A stretch of DNA of 64,000 nucleotides from Rhodobacteraceae bacterium Alg238-R152 (GCA_900537125.1 UNRJ01000004.1:62001-126000), one strand, 5' to 3'. Positions 48,503-57,668 are shown, counted from the stretch's first letter. Notes: generated by a model from the letters alone, not told the origin. Numbers and translations: made by a program.

Positions 48503-48996
48503 TTTGAACTAGGTCAATTTGAAAGAAGGTGGAGTTAAACTCCAATATTGTGGAACAGTCTCCACATATGTTACGCGGCTCTCAACTCCTGCAAGTCCAG
48601 TTTCGGTGGCATAGTGCTGGTAGAATATACTAGTATGTCAAAGCAAATGCCAAACCTAAACAGATTCACCCCAAAATAACGGCCATTTTAGGGAGCAAGT
48701 CAATTGGTACATCTGACAGGGTAATTATTTAGCCCATATCGTTTGGCAGTTTGGAGGAGGTCACGAGACCACCACAGGCTTTCTCGAGCTATGTAACAAT
48801 GAGTAGTCAAAAATAGGCAACTGTAACCTAGCCCACTTTCAAGAACTGAATGCAAATTTGATCCCACTTTCCATTGCCCGCCAATAGGGGGCGATGGAAA
48901 ACCCAGAGACTTCAAATGATATACATTTTTGTTGACCAATGACGACGAAATGATGAATGTCGGCACACTTATAACTTGTATCCGGAGCGGTTTCTC
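48503..48996. other. AT-rich gap before the RTX gene
   Basis: No credible gene in 494 bases. It holds a 15-bp palindrome with arms TGGAGTT/AACTCCA (48530-48544) without T-tract. The remainder has no convincing promoter hexamers by eye but should contain the promoter and leader of the RTX gene. Confidence 0.5.
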
Positions 48997-51909
48997 ATGC
49001 CTACATATTCGATTTCGGAAACCGAAGTGTTCAACAGAACTTCCACGATTTCAGACGAGCATTTCGGCGTCAACTTTGTGACACACAGTGATTTCGAATT
49101 CGCCGCAGGCAGCCAACAGGTAGGAACACTCGCGTCTCTCGGAGCATCCAATTTCCGGTTTCCTGGAGGCGGCATCACAGAAGGCGACTTTGCCAACGCC
49201 TCCTTCTTGACGGGGAATTGGGCCGCTGACTCATACGGAAGCAGGACGCTAACTCCGTTGAGCAATTTTTTTGCAACTGCAGGCGAAGTCAACGCCGAAG
49301 TTCAATTGGTTATTCCAACGAGGGTTGCATTTGACGCGTCTGCTGGACAGTCGCTTTGGAATTTGGATCAAGGATCCACCGGCGAACACTACGGTGCTAG
49401 AACTACACTGGATCCCAACTATTTTACCTTGCTGGCAAGTTTCATCGACCAGGCTTTGATGCTGGCCACTCAAAACGGTGTGGAAATTTCATCCTTCGAG
49501 ATTGGCAACGAGTTCTGGCTCGGTGGTGAAATGACGGCCTCCGAATACGGATACCTAGCCGGACAGATTTCTGCCTGGCTTGATGCAAACTATCCGGGCA
49601 TTGATATTCTTGTTCAGGCGACGAACACTATTGGAATTTTTAGCCCTTACAATAATGAAACCGTCTATCTGGAGGCGTTTAGCGGGGAAGGTGGTGAAAC
49701 CGACTACACTGTGCACACCTCGCCGCCGGATGGCGTCTCCGTAACCAGTGCCACTGTGGCATCTCAAGGGAATTGGTCGGCCCAAACAAGGGATATCGCC
49801 CGAGCAATCGCAGAAAATCCTGATGGCGTGGCTGCGATTGATGGAGTGCTTTTTCACAACTACTTCGATGATGGGTTTGCAGGCATCGACACCGAAGATG
49901 AGGTGAAGTTAGAGCTGGTGTACGATCGTTTCGCCAGTTTCTCGGGCCGCTCCGATTTGGAATTCCACATCACCGAATGGAGCCCGGACACAAATAATGA
50001 CAGCGGCCTGCAAAATGCGCAGTCCTACGTCGAAGGATTCTTTGAGCTCATTCAGTGGGGCGTCGATGGAGCTGATGCGTGGCCTTTGACGTACGCCAAC
50101 CCGGGTACACGGGGACGAAATCTGATTGACACAGGCGACGCAATTTCACATCTGACATTTGCTGGCGTCGCGTTCCAGTGGCTAAGCGAATCCACCGTCG
50201 GTTTGGAAGCCAAGTATGATTATGAGGTCGCCGGTCAAATTGATGTCCACGGCTTTGGAAATTCTAATCGGATGGTTGCCTTTGTTGGCGAAAGAAGTGG
50301 CAACGCTCAGGCCAACACAATTGTGGATTTCAATAGCTTTGCGGTGAACGGCGATTATTTTGTCGTGGTTTCCACCATGGGGGACGGCGGCGCAAGTGGG
50401 ACCAGCAACACAGCTTCTCCGATATTATCCTACTCTGGGGGGGCTGTTGTCTCCGGAGGGTTGGTTACTCTTGATCTAGAGGCCTGGGACCTAGCACGAA
50501 TTGAGATGACAGCGGTGACCAACGGCGCAGATGCACTAATCGGGCGGGGTGGCAATGACACCATCACAGCAGGCGCTGGCAACGACACGATTGAAGGCGG
50601 ACATGGCACTGACTCGTTGTATGGCCAGTCAGGTAATGACCACATTCTCGGTGGCACAGGTGACGACCTTCTCGAAGGCGGAGACAACAACGATATCTTG
50701 AACGGGCAAGAAGGCGCTGACACTCTTATCGGTGGCAGCGGGTCGGACCGGTTTGTCATTGAGGCGGGTGACGAAGGTGACATCATCTCCGATTTTGCGA
50801 TTGGGCACGACCAAATCGACATCGGATCAGGCGCCAAGACCGTTGTTGTAGCGTCCCATCAAGACGGCGTCTCTCTGACAGTTAGCAGTGCATCGTTCGT
50901 CGTCCACGGGCTGAACATTGCGGATATTTCCAGCGCAATTTTCACCAACTATGGGGATCAGATTACGGTCGAAGTTGATAGCACGCCATCTTACACAACA
51001 GTGGAGATCGGTTCAGAAACCAACACCTATGGTACCAGCGGTGTTGCAGAGACTTTTCAGTGGGTAGCAACCTCTGCGGCTGGGGCGCGCTTGCGCGTCT
51101 TTGATGCAGGCGAAGACATCATCGACCTATCTTATTGGCAAGCGTCGGATTTCTCTGCACTGACTTTCACGGCCGGAACTAACTTTTTGAACGTGACTTT
51201 TGGCGAGTTTGGCATGCGTCTGTATGGGTATACTGACCCCGCCGAATTAGGTTCTAACAATTTTGTGTTTGATGGGTCAGGGGGCGGAACGGATCCATCG
51301 CCGGCTTACACAACGGTTGAAATCAGCGCGGAAACCAACACCTATGGAACCAGCGGCGTTGCAGAGTCCTTTCAATGGGTCGAAACGTCCGCGGCTGGGG
51401 CGCGCTTGCGCGACTTCGATGTAGGTGAAGACGTCATCGATCTAACGTATTGGCAAGCGTCCGATTTCTTTGCTTTGACCCTCACAGCCGGATCTAACTT
51501 TTTGAGCGTAACAGATGGCCAATCTGGCATGCGCGTGTATGGGTATACCGACCCGGCTGCACTGGGGGCCGAGGACTTCATCTTCGGCACGTCTGGAGGC
51601 GGCGGTGATCCCCAGCCAGGCGGCGTGGTGACCGTTGAGATCGGTGCGCAAACCAATACTTATGGCACCCATGGTGTTGAAGAGGTTTTTGAGTGGGTCG
51701 CAACGTCGGCTGCTGGTGCACGGTTGAGAAATGTTGACAGCACCGAAGACACAATTGATCTCACTTACTGGCAGGCCAGCAGCGTGAATGATCTGTCCTT
51801 CACAGCAGGCTCAAATTACTTACTTGTCAGCGAGGGCGGTCATGCAATGCGGATCTACGGCTATACCGACGCGAGTGAATTTGGCCAGGATTTCTTCGTT
51901 TTCGGCTGA
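48997..51909 (+). CDS. Secreted RTX protein with glycosidase-like N-terminus and triple C-terminal repeat
   Basis: 970 residues from the ATG at 48997 (GGAG upstream). Residues about 1-480 resemble a clan GH-A barrel with C-terminal sandwich (GVNFVTHSDFE...LRFPGGG-like NFRFPGGG; SSFEIGNEFWLGG with possible acid/base Glu172; EFHITEWSPD with possible nucleophile Glu327), as in GH39/51/79-type enzymes. Residues about 508-590: RTX nonapeptides (GGNDTITAGAGNDTIEGG...). Residues about 667-970: three roughly 93-residue repeats. No N-terminal signal peptide, which with RTX repeats predicts type I secretion; no transporter genes are nearby. Substrate unknown, probably an extracellular polysaccharide. 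Confidence 0.85.
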   Translation: MPTYSISETEVFNRTSTISDEHFGVNFVTHSDFEFAAGSQQVGTLASLGASNFRFPGGGITEGDFANASFLTGNWAADSYGSRTLTPLSNFFATAGEVNAEVQLVIPTRVAFDASAGQSLWNLDQGSTGEHYGARTTLDPNYFTLLASFIDQALMLATQNGVEISSFEIGNEFWLGGEMTASEYGYLAGQISAWLDANYPGIDILVQATNTIGIFSPYNNETVYLEAFSGEGGETDYTVHTSPPDGVSVTSATVASQGNWSAQTRDIARAIAENPDGVAAIDGVLFHNYFDDGFAGIDTEDEVKLELVYDRFASFSGRSDLEFHITEWSPDTNNDSGLQNAQSYVEGFFELIQWGVDGADAWPLTYANPGTRGRNLIDTGDAISHLTFAGVAFQWLSESTVGLEAKYDYEVAGQIDVHGFGNSNRMVAFVGERSGNAQANTIVDFNSFAVNGDYFVVVSTMGDGGASGTSNTASPILSYSGGAVVSGGLVTLDLEAWDLARIEMTAVTNGADALIGRGGNDTITAGAGNDTIEGGHGTDSLYGQSGNDHILGGTGDDLLEGGDNNDILNGQEGADTLIGGSGSDRFVIEAGDEGDIISDFAIGHDQIDIGSGAKTVVVASHQDGVSLTVSSASFVVHGLNIADISSAIFTNYGDQITVEVDSTPSYTTVEIGSETNTYGTSGVAETFQWVATSAAGARLRVFDAGEDIIDLSYWQASDFSALTFTAGTNFLNVTFGEFGMRLYGYTDPAELGSNNFVFDGSGGGTDPSPAYTTVEISAETNTYGTSGVAESFQWVETSAAGARLRDFDVGEDVIDLTYWQASDFFALTLTAGSNFLSVTDGQSGMRVYGYTDPAALGAEDFIFGTSGGGGDPQPGGVVTVEIGAQTNTYGTHGVEEVFEWVATSAAGARLRNVDSTEDTIDLTYWQASSVNDLSFTAGSNYLLVSEGGHAMRIYGYTDASEFGQDFFVFG
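50995..51906 (+). repeat. Three tandem coding repeats at the 3' end of the RTX gene
   Basis: Units begin at about 50995, 51310 and 51628. Each encodes TVEIxxxTNTYGTxGVxExFxWVxTSAAGARLR, then a D-x-x-E-D-x-IDLxYWQAS segment, then FTAGxNxLxV...MRxYGYTD and a final FxFG. Units one and two are closest, including at the base level; the third is more diverged. Units 1-2 and 2-3 are joined by Gly-rich linkers (GSGGGTDPSP, SGGGGDPQPGG). Confidence 0.9.
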
Positions 51910-51953
51910 CTTCAGGGGCATACCGACTCAGGTTTGAGCGCCGAAGAACCTAG

Positions 51954-51987
51954 CGCAAGGCACCAGTGCCTTGCGTGTTTCCTTTTT
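51954..51987 (+). terminator. Terminator after the RTX gene
   Basis: Stem CGCAAGGCA / TGCCTTGCG (9 bp) with loop CCAG and then TGTTTCCTTTTT, 45 bases after the stop codon. Confidence 0.85.
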
Positions 51988-52878
51988 GGGAAGAGCAGCT
52001 TGTTTCTGCCGCCCAACGGCGATTTATGCGCGATCTCCCTGTAGGTTCACACGCCAAAATAGTTGTCTGTTTTGGCTGCCGTTTACCTACCGCTGCCTGT
52101 AATGCACGCGCCGTATATCGAGCGACCTTTGCCCAATCCTCTCTCACCGCTTTAGAACAGGCTTTGGCCGTCCGAAGTTGACCTCTGCCGGTGTGTGGTT
52201 GTTCAGACTCTCGCGCTATCGCTGTGGTTGACCCACACACACCTCAATGGATGGCAAGGGAAGGTTCCTACACGCTTTCGTTGTCAAACGGCTGTGACAT
52301 CACTTGAAATGCAAGTGTGTCGACATGCACACCTAGGTGACCGGATTTGAGACAAAGGCGGGCGGCGGCAAATGGATCGATTTCCACAACCGGAAGCACC
52401 CACATTCGGCATTTGGCGACAAGCCATCGGCCATAATCCATTGACAGGGAAAGGCGAAATCCAACCCGATCGAGGGAAGTTGAGGATCGCTTACATTACG
52501 CCAATTCTGTTCAAACATTGGGGAACAGAACAATTCACGACAATCTCTTCGGGCTTGGGTCTTTAAAACTGGCCTCAGGTCTTCCGAATTCCGATTCAGA
52601 GCGGCGGCCCACTTCTTTGAGGGAGATACAATCCACACTGCCCAAAATGTCGCCGTAATACCGGTCTGCGTCCCTCGGTGTTGGATGCTTGCCAATGACT
52701 TCGCAGTCACCCGCAAACGTGCGACGACGTTACCCGGCGTCGGCAGAGTCAGCGCCCCAAAATCGTGATACAATGAGACATCGTTGCAGTTTCTAATGAG
52801 TGCTACCGCTTCTTCCGTTTTGAAGCTTTCTGAAAATTGCGACAAAGAAGGACGAAATATCAAGAGACGATAGAAGCG
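51988..52878. other. Gene-poor stretch, possible remnants
   Basis: About 890 bases with no gene I can support. The longest frame is on the minus strand (52333-52863, 176 codons) but its translation shows no motif, has irregular composition, and would start over the PAS gene promoter. A shorter plus-strand frame (52372-52566) contains FGIWRQAIGH and may be a fragment of a decayed gene. The stretch marks the right edge of the accessory block. Confidence 0.5.
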
Positions 52879-53391
52879 ATGAATAACAAAGACTTCTCCG
52901 TGGCGCGGCTCGAACCAGAGCTGAAACAGCTATATTTCTTGTGGAAATCTGCCGCCGCAGACGCACCGCTTCCCCGGCTTGAGAATATTGGTCTTCCATT
53001 CCTGCAGACTCCTCCCAACATCTTGTCGATTTACGAGATCCTGCGGTCCAAAACCGGGGAGCCGATTGATTTCAAAGGGCTCTACGTGCGCAGCAAGCTC
53101 AAGAAAACCCTGAGCAAAGGGTTTATTGGGACTTGGCTGTCCGATCATATCGGCAAAGGTCCCGGCTCCAAAATGTGGAGTGCGTTTGCACAAGCCGCAA
53201 CCCATCCGATGCCACAACAGATCACGCTCCCCTATACAGGTCCGCTAAAAAGATATCGCAGCTCGTCAGAACTCTATCTGCCTGTGTGTGGCGAACGGAA
53301 TACCGTGGAATATGTGATGGTTGGCGTTGTTCTCAGACAATCCGCGTATGGAAGAGTGATCGATTTTGCATCCCAAAGGCCACAAACCTAG
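52879..53391 (+). CDS. PAS-domain-like protein (PAS_5 type)
   Basis: 170 residues from the ATG at 52879. LEPELKQLYFLWKSAAADAPLPRLENIGLP is similar to the opening of alphaproteobacterial PAS_5 proteins, which end in a strand-rich core such as RYRSSSELYLPVCGERNTVEYVMVGVVLRQS seen here. Single-domain, no output module, no membrane segment. Probably a sensory or protein-interaction factor; the signal is unknown. Convergent with puuD. Confidence 0.7.
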   Translation: MNNKDFSVARLEPELKQLYFLWKSAAADAPLPRLENIGLPFLQTPPNILSIYEILRSKTGEPIDFKGLYVRSKLKKTLSKGFIGTWLSDHIGKGPGSKMWSAFAQAATHPMPQQITLPYTGPLKRYRSSSELYLPVCGERNTVEYVMVGVVLRQSAYGRVIDFASQRPQT

Positions 53392-53469
53392 CCAGTGCCC
53401 CCGCCAAAAAATAACAACAAAAAAGAGAGCACGTAATGTGCCCCCTCTACTTTGCTTCATCGTTGACGC

Positions 53470-54705
53470 TTAACCGCCTTGGCGCACTTCTTTGATCCAG
53501 GCCACAATCAGATTACGGCTTTCCTGATCCATTTCGATGGCGTTGGGCGGCGGCATGGCATGTGTGCGGCCCGCTTGTAGGTAGATCTGCTCAGCATGGC
53601 GCGCCACATCCGCCTCGGTTTCCAAAACCACACCCTTGGGGGCCCAGTGCAGGCCCTCCCAAGAGGGTTCGCGGGCGTGACACATGGAGCAGTTGCCGGT
53701 GACCGCGTAGTAGGCGTCTTCAAATCCTTCGGCGGAAGCAAATTTCTGCTCGTAGGCGGTCAGTTCGCGGGCTTCTGATTCCTCGTAGGTTTCACCAGTT
53801 TGGGCCGTGGAGAGCCAAGCGATCGCAATCATCAACAGCGCGGTGATCAGCCAAGTCCACAAGGGGCCTTTGCCGGTTTTGTGCATGGTGTTGAAGTAGT
53901 GACGGATGGTGACGCCGGTCAAAAAGATCAGGCTGGCGATGATCCAAGCATACTCGGTGGCAAAGGCCAGCGGGTAGTGGTTGGACAGCATAAGGAACAC
54001 CACCGGCAAGGTCAGATAGTTGTTGTGGGTGGAGCGCACCTTGGCGATCTTGCCGTATTTGGCATCCGGGGTGCGGCCGTTTTTCAGATCGTCCACCACA
54101 ATGCGCTGGTTTGGCATGATCTGGAAGAACACGTTGGCGGTCATGATGGTGGCGGTGAAGGCCCCAAGGTGTAGCAGCGCGGCACGTCCGGTGAAGATCT
54201 GGTTGTAGCCCCAGGACATCACCACAAGGATCACAAACAGCAGCAGCATCAGCAGGGTTGGTTGCTCGCTGAGCTTGGATTTACACATGAAGTCATAAGC
54301 CAGCCAGCCAATGGTCAGGGAGCCACCGGAGATCAGGATGCCTTGGAACAGGCTCAAGTCGGCTTTGGTTGGGTCCAGCAAGAACAGCTCACCGCCCACC
54401 CAATAGACAATCATCAGAAGCGCAGCGCCAGAGAGCCATGTGCTGTAGCTCTGCCATTTGTGCCATGTCAGATGCTCGGGCATTTCCGCAGGCGCGACCA
54501 TGTATTTCACGGTGTGATAAAACCCGCCGCCGTGTACTTCCCATTCCTCGCCAGACGCCCCTTCGGGCAGATGTTTGGCGGGTTTCAGCATCAGATCGAG
54601 TGCGATGAAATAAAACGATGCGCCAACCCATGCCATGGCGGTGATGACGTGTAGCCAGCGCACCGAGAACGCAATCCAGTCCCACAAAATAGCCATATCG
54701 TACAT
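53470..54705 (-). CDS. puuD: Membrane-bound urate hydroxylase with cytochrome c domain
   Basis: Oxidises urate to 5-hydroxyisourate at the inner membrane. 411 residues: about eight transmembrane helices (first WIAFSVRWLHVITAMAWVGASFYFIALDL), then a C-terminal cytochrome c domain facing the periplasm with heme site CSMCH at residues 339-343 and a possible axial Met in HAMPPPN. This architecture is diagnostic of the PuuD family, which passes electrons to the respiratory chain instead of making H2O2. ATG at 54705 with GGGGAGA upstream. It is in the same orientation as hiuH, the next enzyme, but a terminator lies between. Confidence 0.95.
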   Translation of the reverse strand: MYDMAILWDWIAFSVRWLHVITAMAWVGASFYFIALDLMLKPAKHLPEGASGEEWEVHGGGFYHTVKYMVAPAEMPEHLTWHKWQSYSTWLSGAALLMIVYWVGGELFLLDPTKADLSLFQGILISGGSLTIGWLAYDFMCKSKLSEQPTLLMLLLFVILVVMSWGYNQIFTGRAALLHLGAFTATIMTANVFFQIMPNQRIVVDDLKNGRTPDAKYGKIAKVRSTHNNYLTLPVVFLMLSNHYPLAFATEYAWIIASLIFLTGVTIRHYFNTMHKTGKGPLWTWLITALLMIAIAWLSTAQTGETYEESEARELTAYEQKFASAEGFEDAYYAVTGNCSMCHAREPSWEGLHWAPKGVVLETEADVARHAEQIYLQAGRTHAMPPPNAIEMDQESRNLIVAWIKEVRQGG

Positions 54706-54840
54706 GGCGGTCTCCCCTAGATTCGAATTTTAACCAGTCTACCCGACAGGGCATTTTTTCGGAATTCCCTCTAAATGCCAAGCAGTATCAAAAATTTCAG
54801 AACAATAGAAACCCACCCTTTTGGGACGTGTCGCAAAGAA

Positions 54841-54873
54841 AAAGGCGCGTCCGAAACCGGAGCGCGCCTTTTC
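54841..54873 (-). terminator. Terminator downstream of hiuH
   Basis: On the minus strand AAAAGGCGCG-type arms close a hairpin with an inner TCCG/CGGA helix and one bulged base, ending in CCTTTTTCTTT. It lies between hiuH and puuD, so puuD probably also has its own promoter in 54706-54840. Confidence 0.8.
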
Positions 54874-54895
54874 AAAACTGTTTTGAGGTAAAGCC

Positions 54896-55249
54896 TTAGC
54901 TGCCGCGATAGGTGGAATAGCCAAACGGAGAGAGCAGCAGAGGCACGTGGTAGTGCGAGGCCTCGGACATGCCAAAGCGGATCGGCACAACGTCGAGGAA
55001 GCGAGGCTCTTCCGGTGGTGTGCCACAGGCGTCAAGGTAAGCCCCGGCGTGGAAGACCAGTTCATATTCACCAGTGGCAAATTCTGCGGCGGGCAGGATT
55101 TGTTCGTCGGTGCGACCATCATCATTGGTGACCAAAGATTTGAGTTTGGTGCGGGTCTCGCCCTCAATCCGGTAGAGATCAATTTTCAGGCCCTCAGCAG
55201 GGCAGCCACGGGCGGTGTCCAGAACATGGGTGGTCAGATAGCCGGTCAT
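54896..55249 (-). CDS. hiuH: 5-Hydroxyisourate hydrolase
   Basis: Hydrolyses the PuuD product 5-hydroxyisourate to OHCU. 117 residues with the transthyretin-like fold; catalytic signature pieces [16 protein letters not shown] at the N-terminus, [19 protein letters not shown] at the C-terminus ending in the diagnostic YRGS. No signal peptide, so cytoplasmic. Divergent from the TSUP permease gene. Confidence 0.97.
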   Translation of the reverse strand: MTGYLTTHVLDTARGCPAEGLKIDLYRIEGETRTKLKSLVTNDDGRTDEQILPAAEFATGEYELVFHAGAYLDACGTPPEEPRFLDVVPIRFGMSEASHYHVPLLLSPFGYSTYRGS

Positions 55250-55430
55250 GGATGTGTCTCCTGATTGTTTGTCCTAGTTTTAAGCCGGTTAGGGCCGTGG
55301 TGGCAAAGCCTGTCTGAGGCGATGCACTTTCCACTTTTTCTTGAAAAACAACTGCGATTATCTGGCATATCCAGCAATGCGCGCTACGGTGCGCGGACCG
55401 CCAGACAAAATTTGATAGAGAAAGACCCCG

Positions 55431-56189
55431 ATGACTGTTTTGGAAATTTTTGTGCTGGCCTTGGCCGGATTTGGCGCTGGCGTGGTGAATACCATTGCGG
55501 GCGGCGGCACGTTTTTGACCTTCCCGGCTCTGGTCTGGGCCGGGGTGCCGCCGGTGGCGGCCAATGCCACCAGCGCGGTGTCGGTGTTCCCCGGTTATCT
55601 GGGCGGGGTGCTTGGCTTTTTGTCGGAACTCAAAACTCTGTCACGGGCGCAGATGATCCGGTTGACGGTGATCACCTTGTCAGGCGGATTGGCAGGCTCA
55701 CTGTTGTTGCTGGTGTCCTCCAACGAGGTGTTTTCTTATGTGGTGCCGTTCCTGTTGTTGTTTGCCACCACGGCATTCTTACTGGGGGCAAAGCTACAGG
55801 TCTGGGCACAGGAAAAAGCCAAATGGTTCAAGCCGGAAGGTGCCGTGGGGCTGTTTCTGGTGAGCGTCTATGGCGGCTATTTCAACGGCGGGTTGGGGAT
55901 TGTGCTTTTGGCGCTGTTTGCCATGTGGGGCTGGCGCGACATTCACCTGATGAACGGCGTGAAAAACGGGCTTTCGTTTGCGCTCTCCGCCATTTCAGTG
56001 GTGACTTTTGCCATTGCTGGCCTGGTGGTCTGGCCGATGGCGGTGCTGATGATGGTGTTTGCCGTGTTGGGTGGCTACAGCGGGGCTTTTGTGGCCAAGG
56101 CCATTCCGGCCTCGGTGGTGCGTTGGATCGTGGTGGTGATTGGCTACGGCATGAGCGCAGTATTTCTGGCGCGGTTGTTTGTCAGCTGA
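55431..56189 (+). CDS. TSUP (TauE/SafE) family permease
   Basis: 252 residues, about eight hydrophobic segments. The two repeated TSUP motifs are visible (GFGAGVVNTIAGGGTFLTFPALVWAGVPPVAANATSAVSVFPGYLGG and SVYGGYFNGGLGIVLLALFAMWGWRDIHLMNGVKNGLSF). Family members move sulfite, sulfoacetate or other small organic anions. It is the only plus-strand gene inside the purine block; a purine-related or glyoxylate-related anion is possible but not shown. Confidence 0.9.
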   Translation: MTVLEIFVLALAGFGAGVVNTIAGGGTFLTFPALVWAGVPPVAANATSAVSVFPGYLGGVLGFLSELKTLSRAQMIRLTVITLSGGLAGSLLLLVSSNEVFSYVVPFLLLFATTAFLLGAKLQVWAQEKAKWFKPEGAVGLFLVSVYGGYFNGGLGIVLLALFAMWGWRDIHLMNGVKNGLSFALSAISVVTFAIAGLVVWPMAVLMMVFAVLGGYSGAFVAKAIPASVVRWIVVVIGYGMSAVFLARLFVS

Positions 56190-56218
56190 CCCGATTTGAG
56201 CCAGCTGACAGGTTTTTT
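56181..56218 (+). terminator. Terminator overlapping the end of the TSUP gene
   Basis: Stem GTCAGCTG / CAGCTGAC (8 bp) with a 13-nt loop, then AGGTTTTTT. The left arm overlaps the stop codon of the permease gene; the convergent guanine deaminase gene ends just beyond. Confidence 0.75.
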
Positions 56219-56223
56219 GTCGT

Positions 56224-57582
56224 TCAGGCGGATTTGAGAACCGGCGTTGGTGCAGCTGTGCTTGCAAGTGTCGCTGCACCGTTTTTCTGTGCCACGCCAG
56301 CGACATAGGTCTCGGCCACAGCGCGGTCATCGCCCAAGGTTTGCAAGATGAACAGCTCTTCCGAGAGGCTTTCCGCGCGTTGCATGCGCAGGTCCATGGC
56401 GTGGGTCGCGTGGGAATCCAGTACCACAACATCCGCATCCGAACCTGCCGCCAGCGTGCCGATCTTGTCAGACAGGCCCAGCACCGCAGCGTTGCCACGG
56501 GTGATCCAGTCAAAGGCGCGCAGCGGGTGCAGTTTCTGCTTCTGAAGTTGCAGGATTTTGTAGCCCTCATTGAGGGTTTGCAGCATCGAGTAGCTGGTCC
56601 CTGCCCCGATATCGGTGGCAATAGCGTTCTGAATGCCACGGCCGCGCAGGCCACCGTCGTCAAACAGACCGCTCCCGAGGAACAGGTTGGAGGTTGGGCA
56701 GAACACCGGCTTGGCCTGAGTTTCGGCCAGCACGTCAATCTCGCGTGGGGTCAGGTGGATAGAGTGACCCAGCAAGGTTTTGGGCGTCAGCAGGCCATAG
56801 CCTTCATAGACACCCAGATAATCTGGCGCGTCGGGATACAGCTCTTTGGTGAAGGCAATCTCGTCGTGGTTTTCGCTCAGGTGGGTCTGCACAAAACACT
56901 CGGGGTGCTCCGCCACCAAAGCCTGCGCCATCTGCATCTGCTCCGGCGTTGAGGTGATCGCAAAGCGCGGCGTGATGGCGTAGTGCGCTCGCCCCTTGCC
57001 ATGCCACTTGGCAATCATCTTTTTGCTGTCGTCATAGCTGGATTGCGGCGTGTCGCGCAGCGCGTCTGGCGCGTTGCGGTCCATCATCACTTTGCCGCCA
57101 ATCATGCACATATTGCGCTTCTCAGCCTCGGCAAAATAGGCCTCTACAGAAGCCGTGTGCACCGAACAGAAAGACACAGCCGTGGTGGTGCCGTGGCCGG
57201 TCAGAAGATCATAGAAATGCCCCGCCATCGCGGTGCTGTGCTTGAGATCTTCAAAGCGGGTTTCTTCGGGGAAGGTGTAGTTGTTGAGCCAGTCCAGAAG
57301 CTGTTCACCCCAGGAGGCAATCACCTGCACCTGCGGGAAATGCACATGGGTGTCGATGAAACCGGGCAAGAGCAGATGTGGCCGGTGGTCTTTGACCGTG
57401 GCCTTGGGGGCCTGCGCAGCGACGTCTTGGTAGACTCCGGTGGCTTTGATCTTGCCGCCTTCGATCAGGATCGCGCCGTCCTTGATGTAGGTATAAGCGT
57501 CGGTGTCCATTTCATCCGCTGGGGCGGCGTGGAAATCCAGAATACGGCCCCGCAGGAGCGTTTGGGTCTCTGTGTGTGACAT
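56224..57582 (-). CDS. guaD: Guanine deaminase
   Basis: Deaminates guanine to xanthine. 452 residues from the ATG at 57582 (MSHTETQTLLRGRILDF). Amidohydrolase metal sites: LLPGFIDTHVHFPQ, FVQTHLSENHDE, LGHSIHLT and AIATDIGAGTSYSMLQTLNEGYKI, the last two being typical of guanine deaminases. It follows the purine permease gene by about 85 bases and probably belongs to the same transcript. A longer frame to 57645 exists but does not look like the family start. Confidence 0.94.
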   Translation of the reverse strand: MSHTETQTLLRGRILDFHAAPADEMDTDAYTYIKDGAILIEGGKIKATGVYQDVAAQAPKATVKDHRPHLLLPGFIDTHVHFPQVQVIASWGEQLLDWLNNYTFPEETRFEDLKHSTAMAGHFYDLLTGHGTTTAVSFCSVHTASVEAYFAEAEKRNMCMIGGKVMMDRNAPDALRDTPQSSYDDSKKMIAKWHGKGRAHYAITPRFAITSTPEQMQMAQALVAEHPECFVQTHLSENHDEIAFTKELYPDAPDYLGVYEGYGLLTPKTLLGHSIHLTPREIDVLAETQAKPVFCPTSNLFLGSGLFDDGGLRGRGIQNAIATDIGAGTSYSMLQTLNEGYKILQLQKQKLHPLRAFDWITRGNAAVLGLSDKIGTLAAGSDADVVVLDSHATHAMDLRMQRAESLSEELFILQTLGDDRAVAETYVAGVAQKNGAATLASTAAPTPVLKSA

Positions 57583-57668
57583 GGTCGGGTCCAATGTGGA
57601 GGAATGAAAAGGTGCGGGCCGCCGAAGGACAAGGCAGGCCCGCACAAGGGCGTCCGGGGAAGTGGACG

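Noticed and set aside
50521-50760. Short near-regular repeats considered as a CRISPR-like array
   Set aside because: They are in-frame RTX codons for GGxGxD nonapeptides inside a large open frame, with no constant spacer lengths.
52333-52863. Minus-strand frame of 176 codons
   Set aside because: No motif, irregular composition, and it would start over the PAS gene promoter; kept only as a note in the gene-poor stretch.
55265-56308. Open frame of 347 codons on the plus strand overlapping the TSUP gene in another frame
   Set aside because: The TSUP frame carries duplicated family motifs and membrane helices; this one is Gly/Arg/Cys-rich without a domain.
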